In this document: positions 1 through 10,384 of the stretch, piece by piece | Numbering within the stretch: position 1 is the stretch's first letter | Layout of the letters: every line of letters begins with the position of its first letter | Source: Rhizobiales bacterium Ga0077537 | Lineage (GTDB): Bacteria > Pseudomonadota > Alphaproteobacteria > Rhizobiales > Hyphomicrobiaceae | Length of the DNA: 64,000 nt | Assembly: GCA_001464955.1 (NCBI GenBank) | Contig: LNEM01000025.1 | Coordinates: forward strand, 1 to 64,000 | Direction of reading: 5' to 3' | Program-made: the position numbers and the translations under genes | Notes under the pieces: generated by a model | What the model was told of the DNA's origin: nothing | Database searches by the model: none | What the model saw: the letters and a program-made list of their open reading frames with translations, nothing else

Positions 1-104
1 CGACCTTGAACTCACGCCCGAACCGTCTTCGCTGCATAGGCCACCTCCGGCTTCATGAAACACCCAATCTCGGTGTCCGCGAAACCGGCAGCAGGCCACT
101 TACC

Positions 105-155
105 GCCAGCGTCTGCCCTGGCCTACGCTACGCTCCGGCCAGACCAGACGCTGGC
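105..155. repeat. Inverted repeat / long hairpin with perfect 11-bp arms
   Basis: gccagcgtctg (105-115) pairs exactly with cagacgctggc (145-155); inner arms ctggcc (118-123) and ggccag (137-142) also pair. Confidence 0.6.
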
Positions 156-231
156 CGATGACGGCCGGATTCTAACTTGATTCCCGGTATCGCGATCAGG
201 GGCAGTTGGTACGCGGGCGTCAGAAGTTTTC

Positions 232-509
232 TCACAGCAACTCCGTCAGCGTCGCGTTATCCATCACCTCCTCGACCATGATCGACGGCGGCGGGTCTTC
301 GAGGCCAGGCGGCAGCTTGACCGCGGACGGGATCTCGACCGCCGCTAGCGATCACGTGGCTGCACAAGCGTGATCGGCAGGACCGTCGAGATACGGGCCC
401 CATCCTCGGCCCACTCGAGGGCCGGCACGATCACGCTCGGCCGATCCTTGCGGCCTTCGTCCTGTCCAGCCACGGCGGCGACGGTCTTGCCGACGACGAC
501 GGCACTGGC
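232..509 (-). pseudogene. Decayed PemK/MazF-like toxin remnant (frameshifted)
   Basis: Minus-strand translation in one frame ...GRKDRPSVIVPALEWAEDGARISTVLPITLVQPRDR* (stop 345-347), continuing in another frame as AVEIPSAVKLPPGLEDPPPSIMVEEVMD...* (stop 232-234). Resembles the G..KDRP..V...PITH..P..(V)EIP..VK..LGL pattern of PemK/MazF-like proteins; no plausible start codon. Confidence 0.4.
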
Positions 510-677
510 TTAAGCTGCAGGATGGCTGGTACAGGCCGACGGCCGGTCCCGGCCTTGGCTCGACACGAGTCCTGGTATCATGAGCGGCGCGCCAGCCGGG
601 AAAGTCCACCTCAACGTCGCCGACGTGATCACGATCGGCTCGAGTTCAGCGGAAACAATGGCGGGCAATCCATATCC

Positions 678-1670
678 ATGACCGCACAGAAGAAAGTGCT
701 GGTGACAGGCGGCGCCGGTTACATCGGGTCGCATACGTGCCAGGCACTCGCGCGCGCGGGCTATCTTCCCGTCGTCTACGATAGTCTCGTCTACGGTCAC
801 GACTGGGCAGTGCAGTGGGGACCGCTCGAGCGCGGTGACATCCGCGACAGTGCGCGGCTTGATGAGGTGATGCGGCTGTATGAGCCTTGCGCCGTCGTCC
901 ATTTTGCAGCCTTCGCCTACGTTGGCGAATCCGTCCATGATCCAAGCAAATACTACCTGAACAATGTGGCCGGATCGCTGTCTCTCATCGACGCGGCTCA
1001 ACGCAACGGCATCGCCAACTTCATCTTTTCGAGCACCTGCGCGACCTACGGCACACCGGAGCGATTGCCCATCACGGAGGACAGTCCGCAGAACCCCATC
1101 AACCCCTACGGCGCATCAAAGCTGATGGTTGAACGCATGCTGGAGGATTTCGCAGCGGCGTACGGGTCTCGCTTTATCGCCCTTCGTTACTTCAATGCGG
1201 CAGGTTGCGACGCCGACGGAAGGATAGGGGAGGATCACGATCCCGAGACCCACCTCATCCCACTGGTCCTCGACGCGGCATCCGGCCGTCGCCCCGACGT
1301 CACCGTCTTCGGCCTGGACTACGATACGCGGGACGGGACGTGCATCCGCGACTATGTCCACGTCTGCGATCTGGCCTCGGCCCATGTGCTGGCCCTCGGC
1401 GCGCTCCTGTCGGGGCAGCCTTCGGCCAAGCTCAATCTCGGGCTGGGTTACGGCTTCTCGGTGCTCGACGTGATCAACTCCGTCGAGCGCGTGACGGGAC
1501 TGAAAGTGCCAGTCGTCCATGGCGCCCGCAGGGCCGGCGATCCGGCTGCTCTTGTCAGCGATCCGACCCGTGCCATGGCCGCCCTCGGCTGGAAGCCCGC
1601 CTTCACGGATCTCGACCGCATCGTCGAAACCGCCTGGGCTTGGCATCAGAAGCATCGGCCGGTGCGCTGA
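678..1670 (+). CDS. galE: UDP-glucose 4-epimerase
   Basis: MTAQKKVLVTGGAGYIGSHTCQALARAGY, YGASK motif, RYFNAAGCDADG; ORF track begins at 522 but internal ATG 678 matches the family N-terminus. Confidence 0.93.
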   Translation: MTAQKKVLVTGGAGYIGSHTCQALARAGYLPVVYDSLVYGHDWAVQWGPLERGDIRDSARLDEVMRLYEPCAVVHFAAFAYVGESVHDPSKYYLNNVAGSLSLIDAAQRNGIANFIFSSTCATYGTPERLPITEDSPQNPINPYGASKLMVERMLEDFAAAYGSRFIALRYFNAAGCDADGRIGEDHDPETHLIPLVLDAASGRRPDVTVFGLDYDTRDGTCIRDYVHVCDLASAHVLALGALLSGQPSAKLNLGLGYGFSVLDVINSVERVTGLKVPVVHGARRAGDPAALVSDPTRAMAALGWKPAFTDLDRIVETAWAWHQKHRPVR

Positions 1671-1811
1671 GCCCATCGCCTCATGCTTTACTATGCTAGG
1701 CAGACCTCGTGTGCGTGAAAGCGGCGGCGGGCCATGATGGTGTACGTCTTTCAGGCCTGGGCATGGGAAGTGTTGCTCACAGGCCTGTTGGCGAAAGCGT
1801 CATTCGGCTGA

Positions 1812-3095
1812 TTGGGTGGCCAGATGTATCGTGCCGAAAGAACGTTGATGGCGCGCGTCGCCACGGCGGGTCGCCTCTGCGTGCTGCTCCTGACGGCGGC
1901 GCAGCTGGCGCTGCTCGGCTCGCCGACCCGAGGGGCCGGGCGCGAGTTCATCGAAGCGTTCGACGGAGCGCCGGGGAAGCCGACCGCGTGGTCTTCCCCT
2001 CGATGGGACGTGATCGTGCACGACCGCACCGACGGGGCGACCAATGCCATGGAGGCAGATCACGACCACTCCTGCGGTGCGCCGCCCGCCACGCACGCTT
2101 TGCACGGCGCGGGTGAAGCGGTGTTCCTGTGCCGCGACCACGTGATGACAGCGCTGAACTCGTCTGATCCGGGATATGCCGTGATCTACCTGACGCCGTC
2201 GGCGATGGCTGATTGGAGCGACGGTCCGGCGGAGATTTCGTTCGACGTTTCGACCGGACGCTCGACGAAGCGCGATTGGATCGATCTTTGGCTCACGCCG
2301 TGGGAGCAGGCGATGGCGCTGCCGTCAGAGCCGCATACGCCAGACCTGAGTGGGCCACCGCAGAGAGCTTTGCACTTCCGGGTCACGAACGAATTCGCAT
2401 GGCTGATCTACAGATTCCCTGAGGAGGTCAAGCTCTCGCGCAACGACTGGCGGAACGTTCCGGTCCCCTTTGGCCGGGCGCAGCGCGACACATTCAGGTT
2501 CACGATCGGCGGCGGGTTCATCACCATAACTTACAAAAATGTGGCGACCGGCAAGACGCTTGAGGTCGAGCGCGTGCCCCTGCCACGCGATCTGGGTTAC
2601 TCCCGTGCGGTTGTCCAGATTGGGCATCACTCCTATACACCCGGCAAGGACTGCGACTTCATGAAGATCGGCTCGTGTGGGCCGAACACATGGCATTGGG
2701 ATAACGTGAGGATCGCTCCGGCGTTGCCCTTCAGCATGAAAAAGCTGGGCCGGCTGACCGATGCGGGAACCGTGCCGGTCTCGTCAGGACTGCTTCGCTT
2801 CGCGGCCCGCGGCGAGACCGAGATCGATTGGGGCACGGGCTGGCAGCCGGTTCGGCCCGTCAACCGCCCCATCGCCAACGATGGCCATTTCGCCTCCTAT
2901 TCGTTGCCCGTTCCCCATGGCGCCGTGCGGGCGGCGATCCGCGGCAAGCGCTCATGGGCAGGACCGTGGCGCGCAGAGAACATCGCGATCTGGTCGCTGG
3001 GCGTCTCAGGGGATTCGGCGGTGGTTCCGCAGGTAGCGCCGCCGCCCGTATCGGTACCGTCCGGAGCGGTCCCGCACCATCGCCACGGCAATTAG
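1812..3095 (+). CDS. Exported protein of unknown function, possibly lectin-like (concanavalin-type) fold
   Basis: 427-aa ORF with hydrophobic N-terminal segment (LCVLLLTAAQLALLGSPTRGAG) and beta-rich body; no family confidently recognised. Start uncertain (1812 or 1824). Confidence 0.6.
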   Translation: MGGQMYRAERTLMARVATAGRLCVLLLTAAQLALLGSPTRGAGREFIEAFDGAPGKPTAWSSPRWDVIVHDRTDGATNAMEADHDHSCGAPPATHALHGAGEAVFLCRDHVMTALNSSDPGYAVIYLTPSAMADWSDGPAEISFDVSTGRSTKRDWIDLWLTPWEQAMALPSEPHTPDLSGPPQRALHFRVTNEFAWLIYRFPEEVKLSRNDWRNVPVPFGRAQRDTFRFTIGGGFITITYKNVATGKTLEVERVPLPRDLGYSRAVVQIGHHSYTPGKDCDFMKIGSCGPNTWHWDNVRIAPALPFSMKKLGRLTDAGTVPVSSGLLRFAARGETEIDWGTGWQPVRPVNRPIANDGHFASYSLPVPHGAVRAAIRGKRSWAGPWRAENIAIWSLGVSGDSAVVPQVAPPPVSVPSGAVPHHRHGN

Positions 3096-3944
3096 CCCTG
3101 GCGTCCGATGCCAACGGTCTGACCCGGCCGCCTCCCGGCTCATGGGACCGGAGGATTGGTCGGTACGGCGAAGCTGGACGCGGCGCGTCGAAAACCGGCG
3201 CTTCAGGTGAAGGTTCGACGTCGAGGCCACGCGGCGTTTCCCCGAGTCTCGCGCTTCATCGGAACAGGCGTTGGCGACCCTGATGCGCCAAGGGCCGCCA
3301 CGCGGATCTCCGAGCCGACGAAGATAGATGTTGAAGAACTGAAGGCCGCCGCTACAGACGGCGAGATCGCCAGCGCGCAGCCGGCGGCTCTATCCGAGCA
3401 CGAGTGCTCGCCAGAAACGCGTCACGTCACGGGGGGGCGATCGGCGCTCTATTTGCGGAATTCGTGGAACGCTGCCCGACGATCCACTCGTAGGCCACAC
3501 CAGCCTCGCCGACAGAAGTGAGGCCCGGACGGCGGGAGCGGAAGAGCGCCGTCCGTCTCCGGCAAGTTTCGTGAGGCGCTCCTCGGCCTCATATGGACCC
3601 GTCCAGCGCATGGTCCAGGCTCGCCGCCGCGCGATTGCCACCCTCGAAGCGACCGATCACCTCCCAGCCCACCTTCGTCCAGGCACGAATTGGTCTCTGT
3701 CGCCGCCCCGCCGGATCCTCGCGACCCGCAAGGCCGCCGCGCCTTCGACCCATCGCAGGACCGCCCAACTGGAGCAGCCGTCTGGACGGTGGGGACCAGC
3801 CCCGTGTTAACCCTGATCCGACCAGTTAGGGCCTCGAGCTCCACCAGTACTGGACAAAAAGTTACAAAATCGTTGATTATCCGACAAAAGTGATACAGCG
3901 CAGCGTCGCGCCGTGTAGACGCGTGGTGGTGTCGGGGTGGCAAT

Positions 3945-5414
3945 ATGGGTGTCCCTTCAGCAGGTGCTGATCGTCGCGAGGCGCCGGCTGAAGTGTTGAC
4001 TGGAGTGTCGCCCGCAACCTTCGTACCGCTTTCGTCGGCGGGGTTGCCGCTCTCGGTGGCAAAAGCCGCCGTGGCAACCGTTGAGGTTGTCCTCGTGTTG
4101 GCGACCGCGATCGTCGCGAAATTGATTTATCTCGATTGGCTTCTGAACAGCCATCCGCCGTCTCAGCCTTATCTCGAGATTGCGTTCCTGATGTGTGTGG
4201 CAGTGCACATCGTCTATAATCAAATGGGGCTCTACGAAATCGAGAATGTGACGCGATCGGAATTCGGGGTCGGAAGTATAATAGGCGGTTTGTTCATTTC
4301 ACTGGCGACTGTTTTGGGGTCGCTCTACGCGCTGAAACAATTGGGCGATCTTTCGAGGGGCTGGGTATTTGTCTGGCTAGGCCTGATGGCCGTTTCAATA
4401 CCCCTATTGAGACATGTCGTCGCCCGTTGGGTAAAGCGCGCCATGGCGTCTGGTCTGCTCGTGCAGCGCATCGCGATCGTTGGCACGAAAGAGTTTCCCA
4501 TCGAGCTCGCAAATCGCATTCGCGCGAAAGAGGGCCTGTCGGGCGCGATCGACCTCTACCACTGCGGCCCGCCCAACGATGATATCCGCTTCGCCGGCGG
4601 TTTGCGCGAACTCGAGGCGACCATGGCGGTCCGGCCATATGATCGCGTCGTCGTCGGCATTCCGAGTAGTGAAGTCGAAGCGGTCCGAAGCACCGTGAGA
4701 CTGCTTGGTGCCTACACGACCGAACTGTTGCTCTGTACGGATCTCGCGCCCGAATCGGTGGCGATGAGCGGCGCGCGACAGATCATGGGAATCAAGACCG
4801 AAGTCGTCCATCTGGTGCCGAAATCCGAGTCCTGGGCGTTGCTGAAGCGGACGATGGACGTTGTCGTGGCTGCGTCGGCCCTGGTCCTGCTGGCCCCGGT
4901 GTTCCTCATCGCGGTGATCGCAATCAAGCTCGATAGCCCAGGACCGGTTCTATTCCGTCAGCGGCGGATCGGCCGGAATAGCTCCATCTTCAGAATATAC
5001 AAATTCAGGACGATGAACGTCACGGAAGATGGCGCCAACATCGCGCAGGCGACCCGCGATGATAAGCGCGTGACGCGCGTGGGACGACTTCTCCGAAAAA
5101 TCAGCATCGACGAACTGCCGCAGCTCTTGAATGTGCTGGCGGGGGATATGTCGCTTGTCGGCCCGCGCCCTCACGCAATCGCTCATGACACCGAGTTTGA
5201 ACAGAAATTCGATCTCTTCGCACGTCGGCGGCGAGTGAAGCCGGGGATGACGGGCTGGGCTCAGGTGAATGGATATCGTGGTGAGACGAAGACCACCGAG
5301 CATATTCGTCGTCGAATGGAGCATGATCTCGATTACATCGAAAAATGGTCGATATGGCTGGATGTCGAGATACTATTTCGCACGGTGTTCGTTCTCGCGC
5401 GCGGGGCCTACTGA
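3945..5414 (+). CDS. Exopolysaccharide biosynthesis polyprenyl glycosylphosphotransferase (undecaprenyl-phosphate sugar phosphotransferase)
   Basis: N-terminal TM segments, central nucleotide-binding-like domain, C-terminal sugar transferase signature [20 protein letters not shown]...[15 protein letters not shown]...KFRTM...[28 protein letters not shown]. Confidence 0.92.
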   Translation: MGVPSAGADRREAPAEVLTGVSPATFVPLSSAGLPLSVAKAAVATVEVVLVLATAIVAKLIYLDWLLNSHPPSQPYLEIAFLMCVAVHIVYNQMGLYEIENVTRSEFGVGSIIGGLFISLATVLGSLYALKQLGDLSRGWVFVWLGLMAVSIPLLRHVVARWVKRAMASGLLVQRIAIVGTKEFPIELANRIRAKEGLSGAIDLYHCGPPNDDIRFAGGLRELEATMAVRPYDRVVVGIPSSEVEAVRSTVRLLGAYTTELLLCTDLAPESVAMSGARQIMGIKTEVVHLVPKSESWALLKRTMDVVVAASALVLLAPVFLIAVIAIKLDSPGPVLFRQRRIGRNSSIFRIYKFRTMNVTEDGANIAQATRDDKRVTRVGRLLRKISIDELPQLLNVLAGDMSLVGPRPHAIAHDTEFEQKFDLFARRRRVKPGMTGWAQVNGYRGETKTTEHIRRRMEHDLDYIEKWSIWLDVEILFRTVFVLARGAY

Positions 5415-5522
5415 AGAGCCGAGGGAGAGATCAGAGAAAACCGGATCAAGAACCTGATCGGACCAGAGAGTTGTGGCCCAGGAAAAATAGAAGTGGGATG
5501 ATGTTCATATAGGAAACGTGCC

Positions 5523-6290
5523 ATGCCAGAGTTGTGTATTGAGGGCGTCCGAGTGAACAGCGTAGCGCTGGGGGCGACGGTCGAGCGGATTGTTTCGGAC
5601 TGCAGCAAGGGAAGTTCATTCAGCGTTTTCACGCTCAATCTGGATCATGTCGTCAAGTTGCAGCAAAATAAGGAGTTTAATGCGACATACAAGGCGGCTC
5701 GATACGTGACAGCCGACGGGTTTCCGATCGTGTGGGCCGGTCGACTGCGAGGAGTGGATATCGAGCGGGTGACTGGCGCCGATCTCATCGAGCCGTTGTG
5801 TGCGGCATGCGAGAAGTCCCGAATTCCGGTTTATTTGTTCGGGAGTAGTTTTCGCGCGCTGGCTGGGTCGGCGAAATATTTGACCCGTCGCTTCCCGGGG
5901 CTGGAAATTGTAGGCGTCTCGGCGCCGAAGTTCGGGTTTGATCCAGGTTCTACGGCGGCTGCGGAGGAGGCGCTGAGGATCGCGGAGTCCGGTGCGGGAC
6001 TGTGTTTCGTTGCTCTCGGGGCGCCAAAGCAAGAGCTCTTTGCCTCCGCCGCGATGGCACTTGCACCCAAGACGGCGTTTGTGTGCATCGGTGCTGGGCT
6101 CGACTACCTCGCGGGTGAGCAGATCAGGGCCCCAGGCTGGGTTCAGGCTGTTGGAGCCGAGTGGTTATGGCGTTTGCTCTCCGCGCCGGGTCGCCTGGGG
6201 AGGCGCTACCTGAAATGCCTGCTGGTTCTGCCGAGCTTGTTGTGGGCCGTTGTCAACGAGCCGGTCGGATCGGTGCCGGGAGGTGGATGA
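5523..6290 (+). CDS. WecG/TagA/CpsF family glycosyltransferase
   Basis: FTLNLDHVVKL...TADGFPIVWAGRLRG...RVTGADLIEPL...YLFGSS...GLCFVALGAPKQE...IGAGLDYLAGEQIRAPGWVQAVGAEWLWRL. Confidence 0.92.
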   Translation: MPELCIEGVRVNSVALGATVERIVSDCSKGSSFSVFTLNLDHVVKLQQNKEFNATYKAARYVTADGFPIVWAGRLRGVDIERVTGADLIEPLCAACEKSRIPVYLFGSSFRALAGSAKYLTRRFPGLEIVGVSAPKFGFDPGSTAAAEEALRIAESGAGLCFVALGAPKQELFASAAMALAPKTAFVCIGAGLDYLAGEQIRAPGWVQAVGAEWLWRLLSAPGRLGRRYLKCLLVLPSLLWAVVNEPVGSVPGGG

Positions 6291-6771
6291 TTGAGGTCGT
6301 GGGGTGGAATTGATCCGCCCTGGCAGAAGCGCAGCACCAGAGAGCGCTTGCCCTGGACGAGAGAAGTTGACGGCTTTGAGCCGTGTGGCGCCCCAGCCGC
6401 AATGCACGGCTCGCAAGGGGGCCGCCGGCCGCCGTGATCAATCAGTGCGCCTCGGGTTCGATCGATCATCGCTGTGCCGGAATTGTTCTTGACGTGCCAT
6501 GTCGACATGATGCGCAACACGACGACGCAGGCGCCGGGCTTCCTTCTGTCGTGCGCAATGGGCTGTATGTCGTTGCGTCAGTCGGTCTCCGTTGCCCAGG
6601 CAGTCGACAACAGGTCACGATCGCGACGGACAGTCCTTCGGCGCAGGGTTTCACGGCCTGTCGACCAGATGGACGGAGAAATTCAGCATAGGCAGAAGGT
6701 TCGCTTGCGATCCGAGTTGAAGTGCTTCGATTTAGATCATCGTTCGACCGGTTTCAGATGCGTGGGATGTC

Positions 6772-7713
6772 ATGGAATTCTTACCGGACGTAGTCACGTC
6801 GCCCGGCGGCCACCATCGACTGCGACTGATGTCTCATTCGCGTATCATCTCCGATGACGACACGGAGTATTCCGTGGCAGACGACATCATGAGCTTCATA
6901 CCCTGCCAAGAGGGTGAAGGCCCACAGGCCTTCTACGACAAGTTTGGTTGGCAGAAGAACGAGAATGGCGACTATTGCGAGACGGTTGCCTTCTCAGACC
7001 GGAGGCCGCTGGCGGCTGGTCTTACGAGCCACTGCATGTTGAGACTGAAAGACAAGTATTTCTCGAAGGGCGGAAAATTTCTGCTCGACGCCGGGTGCGG
7101 ACCCATCGCGCATCCCGAGCTCTTGAGTTACGGCGACGCGTTTGAGACGCGCGTATGCCTGGATGTTTCAAGCGTCGCCTTGCAGCATGCGCGGGCTGCC
7201 TGCGGAGGCCGAGGGGTCTATCTTCACGCCTCGATCGCCGACATCCCGCTCGCATCCAGTTCGATGGACGCCGTGATGTGCTACCACGTCATATACCAGC
7301 TGCCTCTGCAACTGCAGGTGAAGGCCTTGTGTGAGTTGTGGCGCGTTTTGAAACCCGGGGGCGTGGGTGTGTTCGTCTATATGTGGCCACGGCCCGCGAT
7401 CCCGGGAATTCTCGGGCGAATGGCCAGGGTCCTGGGACTGAGAAATGAGGGACGGAACGGCGCGTCCGTCGAGGTGCCATCCTCCGACCACGATCGCCTG
7501 CAGCCGAGAGAGTGGCTCGAGGCCCAGCGGTTACCGTTCGATTTCGACTACGATGTCTACCGGGTGGTCGACAATAACTTCCTCCGTGACTACGTGAGTG
7601 CGGACCGTGCCGGCCGGAGCCTGGTTGGTTTCCTGCGGCTGATGCAGGACTTCGCCCCGCGATTGTGCGGTCGGCATGGCAGTATGCCCGCGATCGTCGT
7701 GCGCAAATCATAG
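6772..7713 (+). CDS. Class I SAM-dependent methyltransferase
   Basis: LLDAGCGPIAHPELL (motif I), LDVSSVALQHARA, ELWRVLKPGGVGVFVY; start ambiguous (6772, 6829 or 6889). Confidence 0.8.
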   Translation: MEFLPDVVTSPGGHHRLRLMSHSRIISDDDTEYSVADDIMSFIPCQEGEGPQAFYDKFGWQKNENGDYCETVAFSDRRPLAAGLTSHCMLRLKDKYFSKGGKFLLDAGCGPIAHPELLSYGDAFETRVCLDVSSVALQHARAACGGRGVYLHASIADIPLASSSMDAVMCYHVIYQLPLQLQVKALCELWRVLKPGGVGVFVYMWPRPAIPGILGRMARVLGLRNEGRNGASVEVPSSDHDRLQPREWLEAQRLPFDFDYDVYRVVDNNFLRDYVSADRAGRSLVGFLRLMQDFAPRLCGRHGSMPAIVVRKS

Positions 7714-7750
7714 GTTTGAAACGGATCACCGCAATGGCGGGTCCCTTTGA

Positions 7751-8665
7751 ATGCGTGGCCGGGAAGATCGTATGAGCGCTCACCCCATCGTCAGCGTCAT
7801 CGTGACGACGAAGAACCGCTCGGCACTACTCCAGCAGGCGCTCGACAGCGTGATGCGTGCGAGGGACAGCCGCTACGATCTCCAACTCATCGTCGTGAAC
7901 GACGGCTCCACGGACGACACCGAGAGTGTCCTGTCACGCTATCCTGTCACCGTGATCCGCACCGAAGGCATCGGCATGGCGCGCGCCCGCAATCTCGGCC
8001 TCGCAGCGGCCACCGGCGACTTTGTCACGTTGCTGGACGACGACGACATCTGGTTACCCGACAATATCGTCCACCATCTCGAAATGTTCGAGCGCCACCC
8101 CGAGTACGCCGCCGTCCACGGCCAGAGCCAGCTTGCGCACGCGGACGCCACCCCTTTCGGCGATCCGGTGCCGGCCGGTCCGCTGTCCTCTGGCATGATC
8201 TTCGAAAGCCTGCTCGGTTACATGCCGCAGGTCGCGACTGTTCTGACCCGCCTCTCCGCCGCGCGAGAAGCCGGTGACATGGATGTGACGCTGACCGGCG
8301 ACACGGACTGGGATTGGTTGCTGCGCATTGCGTGGCGGCACCCCATCGGACGCTTCGAGAAGCCGGTCATGTTGTTCCGGCAGCGCGACGGTATGAACCT
8401 GGAACTCGCCTGGCGTCGGGCTCCGGCGACCTTCCGCGTCTTTCGTCGCCATGCGAGGAGGTTGCCGCCGCTGCAGCGTCTGAGAGTCGCGCGAGTCCTC
8501 CTTCGACATCGTGGGCACTGGGCGTCGGGCTTCTTTGATCACGCCCTCGACTGCTGGCGACGCGGCGAGAGCGCCGAAGCCTTGAAGGCTTTCTCTTTCG
8601 CTGCACGAACGTCGCCCGCCCACACCGCTGTGTTGGCCGCTCGCCGCCTTGGTCGCCGCAGCTGA
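7751..8665 (+). CDS. Glycosyltransferase family 2
   Basis: IVSVIVTTKNRSALLQQALDSVM...IVVNDGSTDDT...ARNLGLAAATGDFVTLLDDDD; probable start ATG 7772. Confidence 0.9.
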   Translation: MRGREDRMSAHPIVSVIVTTKNRSALLQQALDSVMRARDSRYDLQLIVVNDGSTDDTESVLSRYPVTVIRTEGIGMARARNLGLAAATGDFVTLLDDDDIWLPDNIVHHLEMFERHPEYAAVHGQSQLAHADATPFGDPVPAGPLSSGMIFESLLGYMPQVATVLTRLSAAREAGDMDVTLTGDTDWDWLLRIAWRHPIGRFEKPVMLFRQRDGMNLELAWRRAPATFRVFRRHARRLPPLQRLRVARVLLRHRGHWASGFFDHALDCWRRGESAEALKAFSFAARTSPAHTAVLAARRLGRRS

Positions 8666-8696
8666 GCCGAGACTTGGACGCGCAGTCGCGTCGTGG

Positions 8697-9527
8697 CTAA
8701 GCCAGGGCCTTCAGGGTTGGTGTTTGCGTCTCGGCGTAGGCTGGGATCGACAGCAGATCGGAGACCGTCGAGAACTCCAGTCCCTTGTCCCGCACCATGG
8801 GAACAAGCGCTCGCACCGCCCGCACGGTCTGGGTTTTGGTCCAGGTGGTCGCAAGCGCGCAACCGTCGTGAAACAGGATGATCGATCCACCGATGACCTG
8901 TGGTAGCGCGGTTCGGGCCATCAGTTCGCCGTCCGTTTCCGGGAGCTTCCAGTCGCGGGTGTAGACGTCCCACCCAACGACCGTGTAGCGACGCGAACTG
9001 AGCCGCGCACGCTCGAACGGTGAGAGCCACCCCCACGGCGGGCGATAGAGGCGTGGGACTTTGCCGATCGCATCTGCGATCACCCGCTCGGCGGCATCGA
9101 TATGATCCCCGCCCAGCGGCATGAGACCCTGCTTGCGGCTGTGGGACATGGAGTGATTGCCGACGTCGTGGCCTTCGCGCGCCGCCCTCGCCGCGATGTC
9201 AGGGTACTGCTGGACGTTCCAGCCCACGCAGAAGAAGGTCGCCGGCACGCCCAACTCGCCCAGAGCGTCCAGCAGATCCTCGGTGCATGGCCTGTTGGGC
9301 CCGTCGTCGAACGTCAGGCACACTCTGTTGTCGGTTCGTTTCCCGTAATTGACGTGGCCCCCGCCGAAAGGAGGGCTCAATGCGAGCGTCATGAGCTGAT
9401 TTGGCAGGCCGGTCGGCGCGAGCGCGTCCCAATTATCCTTGGCCATAGCCCAGCGACGCTTTTGCGCACCCGAAAAACTCGACGGCATAGAAATGTCTCT
9501 GAAGTCGAAGAGGCAACGAACTCGCAT
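8697..9527 (-). CDS. Polysaccharide deacetylase (NodB homology domain)
   Basis: VCLTFDDGPNRPCTEDLLDALGELGVPATFFCVG...HDVGNHSMSHS...LYRPPWGW...ILFHDG; start uncertain (9527 or 9488). Confidence 0.88.
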   Translation of the reverse strand: MRVRCLFDFRDISMPSSFSGAQKRRWAMAKDNWDALAPTGLPNQLMTLALSPPFGGGHVNYGKRTDNRVCLTFDDGPNRPCTEDLLDALGELGVPATFFCVGWNVQQYPDIAARAAREGHDVGNHSMSHSRKQGLMPLGGDHIDAAERVIADAIGKVPRLYRPPWGWLSPFERARLSSRRYTVVGWDVYTRDWKLPETDGELMARTALPQVIGGSIILFHDGCALATTWTKTQTVRAVRALVPMVRDKGLEFSTVSDLLSIPAYAETQTPTLKALA

Positions 9528-10384
9528 GGAACTCTCAAGGTCGGAAAAAAACTACCATGGCCCTCCGCATCGGTAAAGCGATGGTGGGACGAACACGGCT
9601 AAGTCCTATGGCTGGGCCAGACGCGAGGCAGTCACTGAACGCATGCCTCAATGTGTGAGGATAGCCCGTCGATCAAGTCGACGACACCGAATCTGCCATG
9701 TCATTGGAGCATGATCCCCGCCGAACGCGTGGCTTCATGACTTTCAACCATAATGCGCTAAAAGCGGGCCTAGAAATTGATCTGGAGATAAGTTCGCCTG
9801 AAGATGAGAGTAGATTATCGTTGCCTGTCGGGTCGACGAGCACATGAGTAGGTTTGCGGCGGGGGCCGACTGGATTGAGCTGGGACCCGAGTAGGCCAGC
9901 TGCATGTTGGCGTCTCGCCGAGATTTGCGGATGCTCCAAAGCCCTCTGTCGGTTTCCACGGCCCGATTGCCAGGCGAATACGTGTCGCAACCTGGTCTCT
10001 CGGTGACATGCTTCGCGACGTGTCGCTTCTGGGCCGGTGCTTGCATGCCATTGCCAATGAGCACGATTTCGATGGGACCCGTATTGTCGCCGCAAGACGC
10101 CCGTCACGGTTGGCTGCGCTCCGGACAACGCACTCTGCGGCGGGACGAGCACCTCCACAGGCGTCCGAGAGCCGATCGAGCATGACCACGACGAGATCGA
10201 CGAGAGGTCCATCTGGCTCGACATCGGGATCGCGACGCAAGCTCAGCGTAGTTGCGTGTGGCGTTGAGCCAGCGGTCTCGACATCGAGCCGGGTAGGGGT
10301 TTGGCGACACTCGGGGAAAATCGAGCGATGGTGATTCCGGTCGCTTGCATGCGACGCCAGGCGTCAATCTGGCAAGAGAATTGA

